This document shows positions 1-11,957 of a DNA stretch of 64,000 nucleotides, piece after piece. Position 1 is the first letter of the stretch. Every line of letters begins with the position of its first letter. The notes below the pieces were generated by a model that saw nothing but the letters and a program-made list of their open reading frames with translations, was not told where the DNA came from and did no database searches. The DNA is from Siderastrea radians. Taxonomy: Eukaryota > Cnidaria > Anthozoa > Scleractinia > Rhizangiidae. A program made the position numbers and the translations under genes. The stretch lies in contig OZ024897.1 of the NCBI GenBank assembly GCA_964017195.1, forward strand, positions 37,481,036 to 37,545,035, given 5' to 3'.

Positions 1-215
1 GCTGTTATAACGAAGTTGCCGTATTGATGAGGTAGTCGTTAGGCAGAGCTCTACTGAAATTGGCTGAAAAGACAATATATTTGCACGCAGAAAATGTTTC
101 TAACAAATAGAACTCAGTGAAATCACAACCAGCGCGAAAACGTTATTACTTTTGACAGATTTTTGACATTTGTTTTGTGCCTATTTGGTAATAAAAACGT
201 TTTCCAACACTTCAG

Positions 216-331
216 GTTCCATGGCGTGTGGCGATGCGGGAGACATCGCAACAAATTTATGGTACAGCCAGGCTAGAAATTACAGCTACTCTGATCCAAG
301 ACTGAATGCGGACACTGACACTTTCACTCAG
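216..331 (+). CDS. CAP-domain (GAPR-1-like) protein, penultimate exon
   Basis: Internal exon bounded by an acceptor (ttcag at 211-215) and a donor (gtcaga from 332). It begins with two bases of a split codon and ends in phase 0 at FTQ. The peptide has the CAP-superfamily pattern seen before the last domain strand in Golgi-associated plant-pathogenesis-related protein 1: NLWYSQ, then a Tyr/Asp/Pro-rich loop, then DTFTQ. The exon at 1782 continues it as VIWKDTKEVGVGCA, the usual CAP signature (FTQ, V/I-W, lone GVGCA strand). Upstream exons lie outside the window. CAP proteins are secreted or membrane-associated and often lipid-binding; the substrate here is unknown. Confidence 0.7.
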
Positions 332-1781
332 GTCAGAACATAATTTAGTTCAACTTGTGCCAACTTGCAAGCAATTTTGAGTCTGATTAAAATTAATGTA
401 TCTTATGGTAAGGCATTGTAAGTCATCGCGAGTAAACACATGTCTTACTAAACGGAGTCTCAACCCGGGGGGATTACTCCCGTCAATTTAGGATAGGTGT
501 GTGCCGCCAGGTGAGGAGGGCCAACACAAGCTATAAACGTGCTTTTAAAATCGCTTTGTTAAACTTTATAACGTGTAGTACAGTTTTAACAGACCATATC
601 TTTTTCGTTTTGCGCGTTGAGGTGGATACTGCAATTTAGTGACCCTATAAGGAACATCTAAGGATCACAATATCAAAAAATACCGAAAAGGATACCCTAT
701 TTAAGGACTGAGCACCTCAAAAACCCTACCCTATCGGGTGGCACATACAAATATAGCGTATATAAGGAAGTACCCCCCCCCCCGGGAGTCTCAAGTAAGT
801 CCATTGCGAAACGGAGTCACAACGTTCGGACATCACGGTGACATCTTTTTGATGTGAGCAATTAAATCCAAAAACTATGGAGGGAGGGCCGGGGGGAGCG
901 CATACACAGCACGAACGTGTAACTTGACAACTCCACTTCTCTGTTGCCGCGGAAGCCATAAAAGAGTTCTCAGAAAGATGTCAAAAACTAATGGAAAACC
1001 TTTGTGCAAGTGGTAACAGTACGGCACATGCGCAGCACTGGCACATGCGCAGCACTCATCGCGATGAACTTAATTAGTTATTTTTCAACTTTTCGTAGCC
1101 TATCATTTTCTGTTATGCTGTCTTTCAAACCCATATATGTAACGGTCGTCTTGTAGTTGTATTCACTTTTCTTTTTTAGCCCCCGTAGAACGTTTGTTTC
1201 GCAAACCGAAATATCGGGCAAATATATAGCTTAATTTTATTTCTGTTTCCATTTTAATTTCTTAATCTTTTCGCCGTAAGGATCAGTTTACTGTTGTTTA
1301 CTTTCGTCTTCAAGATTTTTACTGATCCAGGTCTACACAAGATCAGGCACTCCTCACTGGTTTGTCGCTGTGGTTTTGCCTTTAGCAGTTCTTTCAATAT
1401 ATCTCATGCAACAGGAGAGGAGGGGGGAGGGGGGAGGGGAGGAAAAGATTTAAGCTCCAGCCGTGAGGGACGCGCTTGGCTTAAATGTGAGGTAACCTTT
1501 TCCTTTTTGTTACACCTTTCATGAGGATTCACACTCAAGATTTAACGAATCCAGACGGTAAAATGTAAGCACAACGTCGCCTAAACTAAGCAGTTCTCGT
1601 GAACAGAAAAATGGTTCTGCGCGTGCTACATACAACTCAATGGGGTCAGTAAGTAATTTTCAAGGGTGTGGGGTTTTTTTGGAGGAGATTAAATGGGATA
1701 TGAGATATTGGCGGGTTTTCTGTTGCTGTTTTTTGTTGTTGGTAGCTGTTAATCGGCAAGTTTTCTTTTATCTAATAACAG
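332..1781 (+). other. Intron of the CAP gene
   Basis: No gene seen. It contains a 17-bp direct repeat GGCACATGCGCAGCACT twice in tandem near 1023-1056, a poly-C run near 773-783, and a G-rich stretch near 1415-1445. The 3' end has the acceptor taataacag. Confidence 0.55.
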
Positions 1782-2030
1782 GTCATATGGAAAGACACAA
1801 AGGAAGTGGGAGTAGGATGCGCAAAAAGCCCGTCGAACGAGGCGGGACCCATGTACGTAGTGGCTCTTTACAAACCCGCGGGAAATATCCCGAAACAACT
1901 TCGTCAGAACGTTTTGGAACCCGGTCCTCGCGGAAACGACCCGGATGTGTATTCCACGTTGTTCAGACGACAGTTCGAGGACGCGAAGAGTCTTGGACGA
2001 ATTCAACGAAAAACTCCCATTGAGGGGTGA
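1782..2030 (+). CDS. CAP-domain (GAPR-1-like) protein, last exon
   Basis: Starts directly after acceptor taataacag and stays in the phase left by exon 216-331; 82 codons and a TGA stop. Residues VIWKDTKEVGVGCAKS, then MYVVALYKPAGN, match the C-terminal CAP motif (W-x-x-T-x-x-x-G-x-G, then YVV-x-x-Y-x-P-x-GN). This part of the fold builds the central sheet. The tail after PAGN, about 45 residues, is polar and has no motif I recognise. Because it ends in a stop this is the 3' end of the gene. Family assignment is from motif only; a search against CAP profiles would settle the subfamily. Confidence 0.75.
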   Translation, partial: VIWKDTKEVGVGCAKSPSNEAGPMYVVALYKPAGNIPKQLRQNVLEPGPRGNDPDVYSTLFRRQFEDAKSLGRIQRKTPIEG

Positions 2031-3219
2031 ACTAAAGCGTCTCGACAAGAAGTTCAGCGAAGTTATCGAGTTTGCGTTTTCGTTAATCTTGTACCCAGAT
2101 CTTCCACGGTCACGGTTTCAGTACACACAAGTGAGATCTGGGTACGAGTTTACGACTTAGTTTACATATTTACCAGAGAACAACAAGGCTTTTTATGTCT
2201 TCAGCCTCGAGATGTTTTTCTCTGTATTCCAATTAGACAAAGTACATTATTTAGCAAGAAAAATTATTGCAAATACCCGTTTGCCTTTCTGCAGCTCTTA
2301 TTTCTACTTTTGCTAAACAGTAAACCGCGATACAGCGCTTGTGCATTTTCGTTAAGTTTTGACAAACAGAAAGGTAGCCTCTGTTTGATTAAAACGGAGG
2401 GAACTCTTTTAAGAAAAAAAAATGCAAGGTTGCTTCAGTGAACCGGCGACGCATTACTTAAATTCATCCTACCGTTTCACTTATTAGGGGATAAAAACGC
2501 ATACAGCGTATTTCGCAAAAGAAAAGATTGGAACGTGAAATGTTTTAAAATGTCCATTACGCGAATTGCAGAGCTAGTCGATAAAGTCGACCATATGTTA
2601 CAGTAAACCATAACCGGTTACAGTGGTTAAAAATAAAGTACTTAAAATTTCCAAGAAGACCTTCATTGCAGTTCTTATTCGTGTGATTTTATTAATTTTA
2701 ATATCCTAGCCGAACAAAAAGTTTAGTAGGTGGTCATTTTGCAAACGGACCGCCGGCTACTAACTTATTACATCTAGACGGGATATAAAGACAAGATAAC
2801 AAACTTCCTTGATTCCACTAAGGTGCGAATTATGATCCAAAATACTATAATAAAAACATTTCCGATATTAGTTAGAGACTAAATTTTGTTTGCTAAAAAC
2901 CCTCATCAAGGAGATCTTAATTGAATAGCGCAAGAACCCCGTGCAAGAGTAAAAGTATTAGTCATGTTCTTTTTTATTCTACATCCGTTGTTAAAAGAAA
3001 TGAACCTTATAGAAGACAATAGCATTTTTATTTCGCAGTGACAGTTTCCGGGCAGCTGATCCCCTGAGAAATTAGCCTATAAAACAATTAATATAGGATG
3101 GAGTGTTTATTTGCATCCATGCATTAGTGGTGAAAAAGGTCAACTTCTTTTTTGCATTCAGGCCGTTAACAAAAACACTGACCGATTGCTTTTTCGCCGA
3201 GGTTGAGTTGACACGCGAG
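2031..3219. other. Intergenic, no gene seen
   Basis: A+T-rich sequence with only short open frames and no recognisable coding pattern. It separates the CAP gene stop from the signal-peptide exon at 3220. Confidence 0.5.
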
Positions 3220-3280
3220 ATGAAGCTTTTTCTTGGTGCATGCTTGGTTTTTTTCCTTGTTTCATCATACTTTCAAACAG
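3220..3280 (+). CDS. Signal-peptide first exon, gene unidentified
   Basis: ATG at 3220 opens a textbook signal peptide: a Lys at position 2, a hydrophobic core LFLGACLVFFLVSS, then a small-residue region before a donor at 3281 (ACAG|GTAGGA). The exon ends in phase 1. It probably begins a secreted or membrane protein on the + strand. The next convincing coding exon (4602-4883) does not accept this phase directly, so an exon in between is missing or the two belong to different genes. Confidence 0.4.
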
Positions 3281-3429
3281 GTAGGAGAAAACTTGTATCA
3301 GCAGGTCATACGACGGGTTTGTTGTAATAAGCCGGCTATTACAGGCAATTTCAATGTTGTGTGTAAACCCAGGTTTTATAAACCGGGTATAGGAGCGAGT
3401 CAAGAACATTTCACAACGATCGCTGAAGA

Positions 3430-3508
3430 GTGGTTTCCATATGATCGCAACGATTGCTGAACGTTTTCTCCAGCGATCGCAGCTATCGTAGCGATCATAT
3501 GGAAACCA
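3430..3508. repeat. Short hairpin MITE-like palindrome
   Basis: GGTTTCCATATGATCG on the left is repeated inverted as CGATCATATGGAAACC on the right about 75 bp later, with further CGATCGC/GCGATCG symmetry inside. It looks like a small foldback element in intronic or intergenic DNA. Confidence 0.5.
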
Positions 3509-4601
3509 GCCTTACTTGTCATCATTGTTTCTAACAGGTGGTTTGTATAGAAATACACCAGTCGATTTTCGATGACGTATTAACAAAACATTCTGATTTT
3601 TATATGGTACTGAACATTAGCACACTTTAATTTTTGGAAGTTCTGTTTAAGAGCTTGATGAATTCTCAGTCACATCTTCACTGCGAATCACGTTTGAAGA
3701 ATCCGGGTCTTCGATAAAATAATGAAATCACTGAGCTGCGGAGGAAAGTATCTTGGTATCAAAAGACAGAATGACCAACGGAAGTGCGTGCGTGGTTTTT
3801 TCCCAGATTTTCAGTCGAAATTACAAAATCAAAACTGATAGGATACTACACAGAGTCATCAACTAATCAATTACCTAAAACTTAAAAATGAATATTATAT
3901 ATAGTCCAAGCGGTTAATGGTACCCAACGAATTGAATATCTGCTCGAAATGTTTTAATCACTTAGATGTTCGGGTTTATTTGCGACGAGTTAAGTCACTT
4001 CGAACCGTCGTAACACTGCGGCAAAATAGATTGGATAAAAAATATAGATTTTCGGTATTGGAACAGACGCTTGTAAAACTTAATTGGAAAACATTCAGGG
4101 CATATAAATCAGACCAGACAAATGTATCTTTTCTTGAGCAAGATTAAGTGATTGCTGTGATCTTCTTCTTCTTCTTCTTCCTCGGATAACCCACCTCCTT
4201 CTTAATGAAGATTCTCGTGAGCGTCAGTGCAGGTGCTATTTCTAAAAAAAAAAAGGGGCTATTTCTAAAGGTGCTTGGGGATTAAAAACTTAGGGTATGG
4301 TCAGTGGCTATTGGCAAAATGGCACCACAGCCGGTCCTTAAAGGCTTCCGGGCTAGGCGCCAGAACCACGGAATCTGGGAGGAATCTGTGATTAGCTAGG
4401 AATCTGTGAATAGCTAGTACTTAACTCTCTGAGGACGGGATTTGCTATTTAGCCGCAGGCCGTCACCAGATGGCAGCTCAGAACGATTTTTTACCAATTT
4501 TGTTTTGGTGGTAGCAACTCGACTCTTGATATCGGGATAGTTTGAGTTACCATCGGGAAGTGTTCGATCCTGTCCGTTTATTTCGGTTTTGTGCTTTCCA
4601 G

Positions 4602-4883
4602 CACTCGGCTCACATGAAAGAGTGCTCCTTTGTTGTTTATCAGTATAATGACCAGAGTTTGGTCCATTCCTTAGTTGAAGTCGAAGCTCATCCGAACAGG
4701 ATCGTAATGAACCCGAACGCAGCCCGATCTTTCGCCTACAAAGGGGACAGAAAATTACGAAAACGTGGCTGGGTCGGCGAGTTGTGGTCGAACAAGGATC
4801 TCAACGAAGAATGCTACGTGGAAGCGGAGGGCTGTCAGATGGAAGAGGTCATGGAATACTACGGAGATAACACTGACGGAGCT
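4602..4883 (+). CDS. Unidentified coding exon
   Basis: A 94-codon open exon between acceptor tgctttccag and donor GTGAGT, phase 0 at both ends. The peptide begins HSAHMKECSFVVYQYND and contains LVEVEAHPNRIVMNP, GWVGELWSNKD and two well-spaced Cys (NEECYVEAEGCQ). Its mixed charge and lack of low complexity suggest real coding sequence, possibly a secreted domain, but I do not recognise the family. It may belong to the gene whose signal peptide is at 3220, although phases do not match directly. Confidence 0.45.
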
Positions 4884-6247
4884 GTGAGTATCAAAATTTT
4901 TAACTTCCCTTCAGTCTGTCTTCCGTTATAGTTCAACGCTAAATTTTGGCGTGCTCCTATTGGTCGAAATCGATCACGTGACCCGATAGTGTCTCTCCTC
5001 AGCGGGCGCCTATCAGCGCATAGTGCCCGGTTTTTGGTAGCTTTTTAACCATTTCCAATGAAAATTATTAGAAATGAAGAACGTGCATTAAAATGGCTTC
5101 TGTGTACACGTCAATCCCCTTGGGGGTTTTCCCGCTCCGTTTATCGTGACATAATAATAATAATGCATTGCAGTTGTCAGCATTTTCCCTCAAATTTAGC
5201 GTTGTACGATAAAACCAATAGAGTCCTTCTGTCTCAGGCCTATATGTGATAAAAAGTCACAAGTCCCGCACATGCGTGCTCTGGTCGGAAATTTGATGTT
5301 CAAACTACATATAGTCTAAGCCCAGAAAAGAACTACATTCTCGCGCTAATATTTGTTGTGAGCATCAAATTTCCTCGGGCAACCTATCGCACGATAGTGC
5401 CTTCAACAGAAGAACTCTATTGTTTAATTGTATGACTTCGGCGGTACCTCGTTTCGTTGTGCACTAACTACGTTTTTTAGTAATTCCAAACTGAAGGCAA
5501 TGTTCCCTCTCCTTCTGATTTTTCCGAGAGAGAGGTGGTAGTGCACGATGGAGAGGTGGGGAGGGTGTACGCGAAGCAAAAGGTTTTTACAGTGCACACT
5601 GGTTTCTCTTCAGTAACACAGTAACTTTTATTCTTGACTATTAACTGGACGCGTTGATAAAGGCCTGAGCCTGTTAAGACCATGTTGGTTTCTAAAATGT
5701 AAAATATATAAAAACGCTAACACTCCTCGTAGCGATTAAAGGAAATTTTGATCAAATGTTTAAATGTTCTTTCGGTCTCTTCAAAAGGCTTAAAGTTCTA
5801 TACTACAAAAATTAGTACATTTGAATGGGAAAAAAAGTTAGCTACAGCTATAATACAAAATCGCTTTAAACATATGTTATTGAAATTGAAATTAATTGTT
5901 TTTTCTGCCAGTGCTTACTGCTTTTGACGAAAATAAGTCTCTTGGCTTTCCCCTCATCGATATTGTTCTCTCTTTTTCCCATTGAAGTCTTGTTTACAGT
6001 TTACCTGTTTAGATAGATTACTGATCATATAATAGTAAATTGAACTCAAGTCCATAAATCCAAATTTCTATTATTAAACATAAATTTAACATGACAAATT
6101 TGACATGACAAATCATGTCAAATGTTTGAGATTTAGGGGAAGGAACTTAGTTTGTTCCAACTTTAGTAACTTGATCGGTTTCTAATAGCTTAGCTAACGA
6201 AAAATAACTGGACTTCACGAAGTACATAACGAATACAACCCGACGTA
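4884..6247. other. Gene-poor stretch
   Basis: No convincing gene. Contains short inverted patches around CGATAGTG/CACTATCG (about 4985-5030 and 5385-5400) that hint at an old DNA-transposon relic, and A+T-rich filler. Confidence 0.35.
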
Positions 6248-7039
6248 GTCAATCGATAAAAATCGGTGCCGATAGAAATCGATAAAAATTAAGTGATTTT
6301 TTTGCCAATTGATAACAGAAATCGGTAAGAATCGATAAATCTTTTTGTTGTGTCAAATCGATATTATCGGTTTCTAACGGATGACATTTTCCTGTTAATA
6401 TTTGGTGTTTAAAGCCTGAACCAAACGGAACAAAAAGTATTTTGAAAGGCGCAAGTGAATTCTCATCTTCACGAGAAAAGCGAAGCTACAAACAAGACAA
6501 ACGAGAAAGTTGGGATAGCAATAGACCAATGGACAACACTCTATTCAAGGCTATTTTTTACAATTTATAAATAAGACAGCGTTAAAACATGGACTTACGC
6601 AGTTCTCACAGGTAGATTATTCCTAGGTTTACAAAACCGAAGCTAAACAGTTGCATGGATGTCCCCTTCTTTATCTTCAAGTAATCTTATAGATGGCATT
6701 ATCGTTCCACAAGCACCGCAACAGAGAACAGAGCGGTGCGTACAAACCTGGCCGCTACGCGGAATCAAACTCGTGATCCCAAGTGATGTATTTGTTTTAA
6801 AAAGTACAGGCATTCTCTTAATTATGTTAGTGTTAATAGCTATATCGTGAATAAAAATGCTTCTTTAATTGAGCGCAGAGGCAAACATTCCGCTCGTTAG
6901 AAATCGATAAAAATCGAAACCAATCAATAAAACCGATACTTCTTTGTAGTGTGTCGTCGATTTTTACCGATTAATCGATACAATTGATGTTAATCAAATC
7001 AATTTTAACGATTTTTTTACCGATTTTGTATCGATTGAC
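6248..7039. mobile_element. Non-autonomous DNA transposon with ATCGATAAAAATCG-rich TIRs
   Basis: Arms of about 130-145 bp at 6248-6380 and 6897-7039 are imperfect inverted copies. They start GTCAATCGAT and end ATCGATTGAC and are made of repeated AATCGATAAAAATCG units. The middle (6390-6890) has no transposase-like frame. Target duplication is not clear, so class is undecided; it lies just downstream of the beta-helix gene stop. Confidence 0.55.
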
Positions 7040-7238
7040 CACGTGGAGAAACAACATAATTGCTGTTAATGACTGTTTCAGTCAGCTGATTTGAACTTTT
7101 TTTCTGCGGGACCTGCAATCGTTATTGGCGGATCGCAAAGAAATTTGCAAAAATTGCAAAAACAAACAACAGAAATTTATCCCATAAGGTTTCCAGTCTA
7201 AATGCAGAAAAAGCCCTAGAACGAGTTCAGCCTTCTTC

Positions 7239-10200
7239 TCAATCCCAAGGGTCAGACAAGCGGTTCCCATGGTTACCGACATTCAGATTCTCAGTTGCAG
7301 CCACATACCCCACGGTGTCACTGATGGGTGGCGGTTCTTCCTCTCTCTCGTAGTCGCACCACTCGCTCCAGCAGCGCGCTTTGGTTTTTCTGTACGCGTA
7401 CAGAACCAGTACGAGAAGCGGGGCATAAGCCAAAATTTGAACAATCACAGACAGGGCCGCCCTGTTGTGCGGTTGAATGTCATCGTTGTCGGTTGCGGTA
7501 CTGAGAACAGCCATCACGGATAGGTTAAGAAGCAGAAATGCGTCCGCCTTGTTTACCCAGTCGTAACTTAGCGCTCCTTCTTTAACGTTCTTGGCTTGCT
7601 TGTAGGGCCTCAGGTAGGAAAATATGAACAGGAACATAACACAGGTGACTTCTAACAGCGATCTTTTTACGGGACCCGACGGAACGTAGGTTGCGATCAC
7701 GAGCACGACCAAGCGACATACGAAGTAAAAAGCAGCGAAGGACCGATGCTGGTCTTTGAAGCAGTTCTGTAGCACGTCAAAGATGGGTTTCAAACGATTC
7801 AGGTTGAACACTGGCTGAAGCCATCGAGTAAAATATGGACGGAACATCAGAACGAGCGGAAATGGCACAACGAAAAGCACACTAAATAACAGGGCTATAG
7901 TCCCATAGGCAGCGTGTTTGCCGCTAAAAAATCCCGTGCTTCCGCTAAGGTACAGCACCGTCTCGTTACCAATTACAGCAGGTTGCAGAAGCTGTAGACA
8001 CTCGGATGTGATTCCAGTGTAACAGAGGACCGAAATGGTACAAATGGCACGGAAAGGTGCTTTGACACGCCTACTAAAGCAACAGTCTGGATACTTTGCC
8101 ACTAGCTTAGACAAGAGGAGGACGATAAACAGAGTGAAAACAGGGAAGCAGAGCTGGATAAACAGCTTGTCTGCATAATCCATATGAGACCAGTAGCAGA
8201 GGTGAGATCCGATGTACAGGCGGAAATTAAACAGGTTGATGATAAAGAGCATGAAGGGGTCGCGAAAACCGAATTCCTCTCCTCCAACGACTTGCCACAT
8301 CACCTGTTAAGAGTAAAAATAGGTTGAGTAGGTTAAGCCTAATTATTTCTCTCAAAAAAGCGGCTTACTCGGGCCGGTGCTCAGCTCAGTTTTACAAAAA
8401 ATTAAGCGACTAAGAGTACCAATGCTAGCCTATCATTAGTATTAATGCTAGTGCTATTGATTGCGGATTGATATATGCACCTGCGGGGTAACACCAGAAT
8501 TTTGTTCGCCGGAATTCAGCTATACACCTTGGAGCAGAGAGGCGATGTGCAATTAAGCGTCTTATGATTTCATCCGCATTTTACCGTCATTCTTACCTGT
8601 CACCCAAAAATAAACCTGGAATAAACTACCAAGTCAAACACAGGTTGCGAAGCCGGCGTGATAAGGTGGTTAGTACGCCGTACGTGCAATATAAACGAAA
8701 CTTAAGGTGTGTTGTGTTTTTGCTGGGGATAATTCATCGTCGGTTGTCTCAGCCAGGTTCGAGGCTGGAGGCAGAAAGTATTGATACCTACTGGTCACAG
8801 TTCATAAATCAGACAGTAATGGAGAAATCTTTCTCCACCGAGTTGAATATATGGGTGCCGGCAAATTGCAAGAAAAACATAACAGAATACTGGGGGCAAC
8901 CCAAGCATGGATTTGCATCCCATTCAGGAGTTGGGGGGGATGGGGGAGGCGTTATAATGCCGCTGCTTGCTTCATGGTTAAGCAATCGGAATTAGGAGCC
9001 GATAGCACACGGACACTGACATAACCTTAGCTTGTACTAACCTGGTAGGAGTACAGGCACCCATTAAGACCCCCAGTAAAAGCGTCGATATCCAAAACCA
9101 TCGTCAGCATCACAAGCCCCAATATTACGACCAGGTAAACTGTTACCCAAACAAGGTAATTGTAATTTCCACACTCAAAACAGGCAGTGTCACCGAAAAC
9201 CACACTGAAACCGGATTTGCATTTTCCGCACAAGATACTTCTGGGATCCCTTTTACCCGCACACATTTCATTAGCGATAAAGACACATTCATCTTCGGCA
9301 GGTGAGGACTCCTGGTTCGTGGAGCAGTTGCAAAAGTTGTTTGGACAGCGATGGGTTGTAAAACTTCCATCCACCATATCCACCATCCCAGTTCCATTCA
9401 CCATCCCAGCCCAGAAGCCACGCTTGAGAAAAACCGTCTTTCCGTCCTTGTCGCATCTCGAGACACCTTCAGATTGTTCCTGGCAAACGCAACTTCCATT
9501 CCTGAGGTAGAACCCCGGATTGCAACTTTTAAGGCCGTAGTGGACGTGAATTATCCTCTGGAGGACTTGCCGACCAACATGTTGAAGAACCACTGAAAAA
9601 TTCCTGCCTACTCCACCTCCCAGTCTAAGGCCTGTAATATTTCCATCTGCGAGAAATAGTGAAGACGATGTACGCAAATGCACTGAAGAAGAATGGTCCC
9701 CCTTGCTGGCGGATGCCACTGTGACATTTACGATCCCAGAGACGGAGTTGTCTTCCTCGTCCACGAGCCGAACGACTGGATCAAACACCTGACTCGGTGA
9801 GACATTCCAGTCCTTCGCGTTGTAGGTGATATCAATTGGCTCAGTAGCGATTTCTCTTCTTGTGCGGTTTAAGCGTAAGGCACCTGTCGTATTAACTGCT
9901 CGAGAGGTCGTGATATATTTGATGAACTTCCAACGCAATACTGAATTTTTCACTCGCATCTCTCCAGCTGTGCGACATTTCTTGAGTGTCGTTGCGAATA
10001 CAGAGTGTCCCGACGAATCGTCTGGTGCTTGATTATCTCGGAAGATGACTTGCGTGTCCCAATCGTCGAAGTTGCTCAGACTATCTTCGTAGGCGAAGAA
10101 ACAACTTCCGGGATCCCTTCCAGTTACGTTGTAACTAATTTGCGGCGACCCGGGTGCTTGAATGAACATTGCTCCACCTTTGTCGAAACAAGAGTTGTTC

Positions 10201-11834
10201 TTAAACAAAACTGTAGAAGCTTTCATGAGCAGAATCTTGGAGTGTCCGTACATTGCCATGGCACCGCCACGAAATCCCCTGTTGTCAACAAATTCAACAT
10301 CGTCGTACAGTTCTACAGTTCCACCATCAAGCGCGAGTGCTGTAAGAGTGTTGTCGGCGATCTCTGTTTTTCCTCGAAAAATTATCGATGCTCCAGCGTT
10401 ATAGATCGTGCCCTCGCCGATCCGAACGTTCGGTTCTTGTATGACCACGTGGTTATCTTTTACTTCGCATTGCTTGAACTCAACATGGAATGGAACTTCG
10501 GGCCCAATGTAGTCGTCATTTTGATTGAAAAGGAACGCACCGATAGCTGCTCCGACCGTCGCAGTGTTCTCGAGCCAGTGACACGAATGAAAATTGAATA
10601 TGCTTTGGGAGCTGAATTCATGTTTGCATTTGCAGAAAATTGAGGTGCCATAGAGAGAAACCCCCCCTCCCCATTTCCCCGAGTTATTTCTGAATACAGT
10701 CTTCACAAAACGCACTTCGTTCATTGGAATAGAAACACCTCTTGTCAGCATATTGCCCATCCGAGCCCCACCACCCGCTGAATATCCACAGTTGCGTTCA
10801 AACAAACTGTTCTCTACCAGAAGAAAGTTCCTGCTACTGTTATCTGCAAATTCAACCTGCAACCCCCCTCCCCACGGGGCCTTGTTTTCTGAGAATGTAC
10901 AGTTCTTAACGGCGAGCGTGGAATTGCTTGCATCACCGAAGAAAAAAATCCCCAGCCCACCTCCCCGAGTAAAAGGACGGTTGAATGTTTCTTGAAAATA
11001 ATCCGAAGAAACTTTCGCGCCACTGGAGAGTTCATTTCCGAGAAAGCTACAGTTGGCGAAAACGTAGCTGTTACCATGAATGTATTTTTCGTGTTCAGCT
11101 GGCGTGACGTTCATAAAACTAGGACGGTAACGGGTATATCTATTTAAACTCATGAACACACCTCCTCCAGAAACGAGAGAAGTGATCCTTTTCTGTTGTA
11201 TTTCCAGTATTTCTCCTTTTATGTCAGTGATCTTGACAGTTGAGTCATGTTCGTCCGCTGAATTGTTTTCAACACGACAGTTTGTAACTTCCAACACACC
11301 TCCGATCTCATACAAATGCGCCGCACGGCCAATCGATCCTGAAATAACGACGTTTTGTATCCTAACATTTCGACAATAGTCAAAATTAATCGCTGTCTTA
11401 AACTTCAAAACGGTAGCGTTTGGAAGTAAAACAGCGTTATCTTGCCAACCTCCACAGTTGAAAAGCTTGAGACCACGAAGAGTAACGTTTTGACTGAAGA
11501 AGAATGCAAACCCAGCATCCGTTTGGCAAGTTATTTCTACTGTTTCCGGTCCGACGTCATCGTTCTCGCCAAGTATGGTGAAATCCTCCACGTTCTTAAA
11601 GGTCAGACTTTTCCGAAGATTGTACTTTCCTGCTCCGAGGGATAACAGCGTGGAGTTAAAGACGGAAGACAGATACAAATCATAAACGTGGTCAAGTGTT
11701 CGACACGGTTCATTTCGCTCTCCGCAAGATGGCGTGTCCCTTCCATTCGGCGATATGAACAGTGTAGATTGCCACGCACCGTCTGAGTGATGAAAAATCG
11801 ACAGTAGAAGGAGAAAATTAAATAAGCTTCTCAT
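7239..11834 (-). CDS. Beta-helix ectodomain, multi-pass membrane protein (2 exons)
   Basis: Exon 1 is 11834-9042 and exon 2 is 8303-7239. The donor CAG|GTTAGT and acceptor cttaacag|GTG join in phase 0 to 1285 codons plus a stop. I chose the Met at 11834, not an in-frame one at 11957, because it starts a signal peptide (MRSLFNFLLLLSIFHHSDG). Residues about 25-700 carry many short N-glycosylatable repeats with NCTFxxNxAxxGGGxxV-type motifs, as in Pmp/pectate-lyase-like parallel beta-helices. A Cys-rich stalk follows (about 830-920, CNPGFYLRNGSC, CGKCKSGF). After that come one membrane span in exon 1 and about eight in exon 2. A cytoplasmic acidic tail ends the protein. Function is unknown; a surface receptor or adhesion role is inference. 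Confidence 0.8.
8304..9041 (-). other. Intron of the beta-helix gene
   Basis: Single intron, GT-AG on the minus strand, separating ectodomain plus first membrane span from the remaining membrane spans. A 143-codon + strand frame at 8564-8995 has no coding character and is ignored. Confidence 0.6.
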
Positions 11835-11957
11835 TGCAGAAGCATCAGTTCCAGGAGTTGGGTGTTTCCTTTTCTGAATAGTGATTCCAGTGTGTTGTAC
11901 TTTATCGGTTGTGTGCAGGTTTCCTAGAAATTGCGTGACGTCATTCAATCCTGCCAC

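Noticed and set aside
3220..4883. Joining the signal-peptide exon directly to the 4602 exon
   Set aside because: Exon 3220-3280 ends in phase 1 whereas the 4602 exon is open only in phase 0.
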